Shown here piece by piece: positions 5,887-5,961 of a stretch of 5,961 bases of DNA. The translations under genes were made by a program, and so were the position numbers. Within the stretch, counting starts at the first letter, position 1; each line of letters starts with the position of its first letter. The notes beneath the pieces are model-generated. The model worked only from the letters and a program-made list of their open reading frames with translations, searched no databases and had not been told where the DNA came from. The DNA is from an uncultured Lachnospiraceae bacterium (GTDB lineage: Bacteria > Bacillota > Clostridia > Lachnospirales > Lachnospiraceae): the NCBI GenBank assembly GCA_934338765.1, contig CAKRHL010000137.1, forward strand, positions 1-5,961, read 5' to 3'.

Positions 5887-5951
5887 CTCAAACAATCACA
5901 ACCACCGTTTCAACCGATGGTTGTGATTATCAACTCAAACTTCGCACAACC
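5887..5951 (-). repeat. Imperfect direct repeat GGTTGTG-N3/4-GTTTGAG
   Basis: Read on the minus strand, GGTTGTGCGAAGTTTGAG (5951-5934) recurs as GGTTGTGATTGTTTGAG (5903-5887): two identical 7-mers with spacers of 4 and 3 bp, offset by about 48 bp. The second copy shares its GGTTGTG with the inverted repeat at 5894-5928, and another GGTTG lies at 5915-5911. The rest of 5736-5961 shows no coding frame that I can support. Confidence 0.5.
5894..5928. repeat. Perfect 11-bp inverted repeat upstream of the LytTR operon
   Basis: AATCACAACCA (5894-5904) is repeated as its exact reverse complement TGGTTGTGATT (5918-5928) around a 13-bp centre that itself holds ACCG twice. No T-run follows on either strand, so it is a poor terminator. 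It lies about 85 bp upstream of the candidate -35 element, so it may be an operator, or the hairpin end of an upstream gene outside the window. Confidence 0.65.
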
Positions 5952-5961
5952 GAATCAGTGT

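Noticed and set aside
5894..5928. Inverted repeat as a rho-independent terminator
   Set aside because: No T-run follows the stem on either strand and the loop is 13 nt; it is better treated as an operator or unexplained palindrome.

Overview
The window reads as chromosome of a low-to-moderate GC Gram-positive anaerobe, most like a gut Clostridia/Lachnospiraceae relative. This rests on strong AGGAGG-type ribosome binding sites, a LytTR/DUF3021 pair, a Cys-rich KTR protein, and the style of the esterase and kinase. No rRNA, tRNA, transposase, integrase or CRISPR array is present, so the species is an inference only. Every supported gene lies on the minus strand, so transcription runs from the right end of the window to the left.

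Layout in transcription order (right to left). (1) 5736-5961 holds no gene. It contains a perfect 11-bp inverted repeat, an imperfect direct repeat and a plausible promoter. (2) 4764-5735 is a regulatory operon: a 28-codon micro-ORF, a LytTR DNA-binding regulator and a four-helix DUF3021 membrane protein. The three are joined by ATGA-type and 14-nt overlaps. (3) 4406-4718 is a RimJ-like GNAT acetyltransferase pseudogene that keeps its N- and C-terminal ends but has lost its middle. (4) 2518-4344 is a compact three-gene operon: a leucine-carboxymethyltransferase-like SAM methyltransferase, a Cys-rich DUF3795 protein and a GNAT acetyltransferase. Its GC content looks slightly higher by eye than its surroundings. 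(5) 2032-2464 holds a TetR-type C-terminal domain without its helix-turn-helix, coupled to a Cys-rich KTR zinc-ribbon protein, and ends in a rho-independent terminator (1991-2030). (6) 1-1911 holds an aminoglycoside-phosphotransferase-like kinase followed after 17 nt by a membrane-anchored or secreted alpha/beta-hydrolase esterase, which runs off the left edge with only its last residues missing.

How the genes work together: LytTR plus DUF3021 matches the known arrangement in which the membrane protein restrains the transcription factor, and the repeats upstream may be its operator. The remainder is a patchwork of small enzymes from families that modify small molecules (kinase, acetyltransferases, methyltransferase, esterase), interrupted by two gene remnants. 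That looks like an accessory region built by repeated insertion and deletion rather than one pathway. No wholly new system can be proven from the sequence. The best leads are the coupled micro-ORF and repeat-rich leader of the LytTR operon, the headless TetR-KTR pair, and the methyltransferase-DUF3795-GNAT operon.
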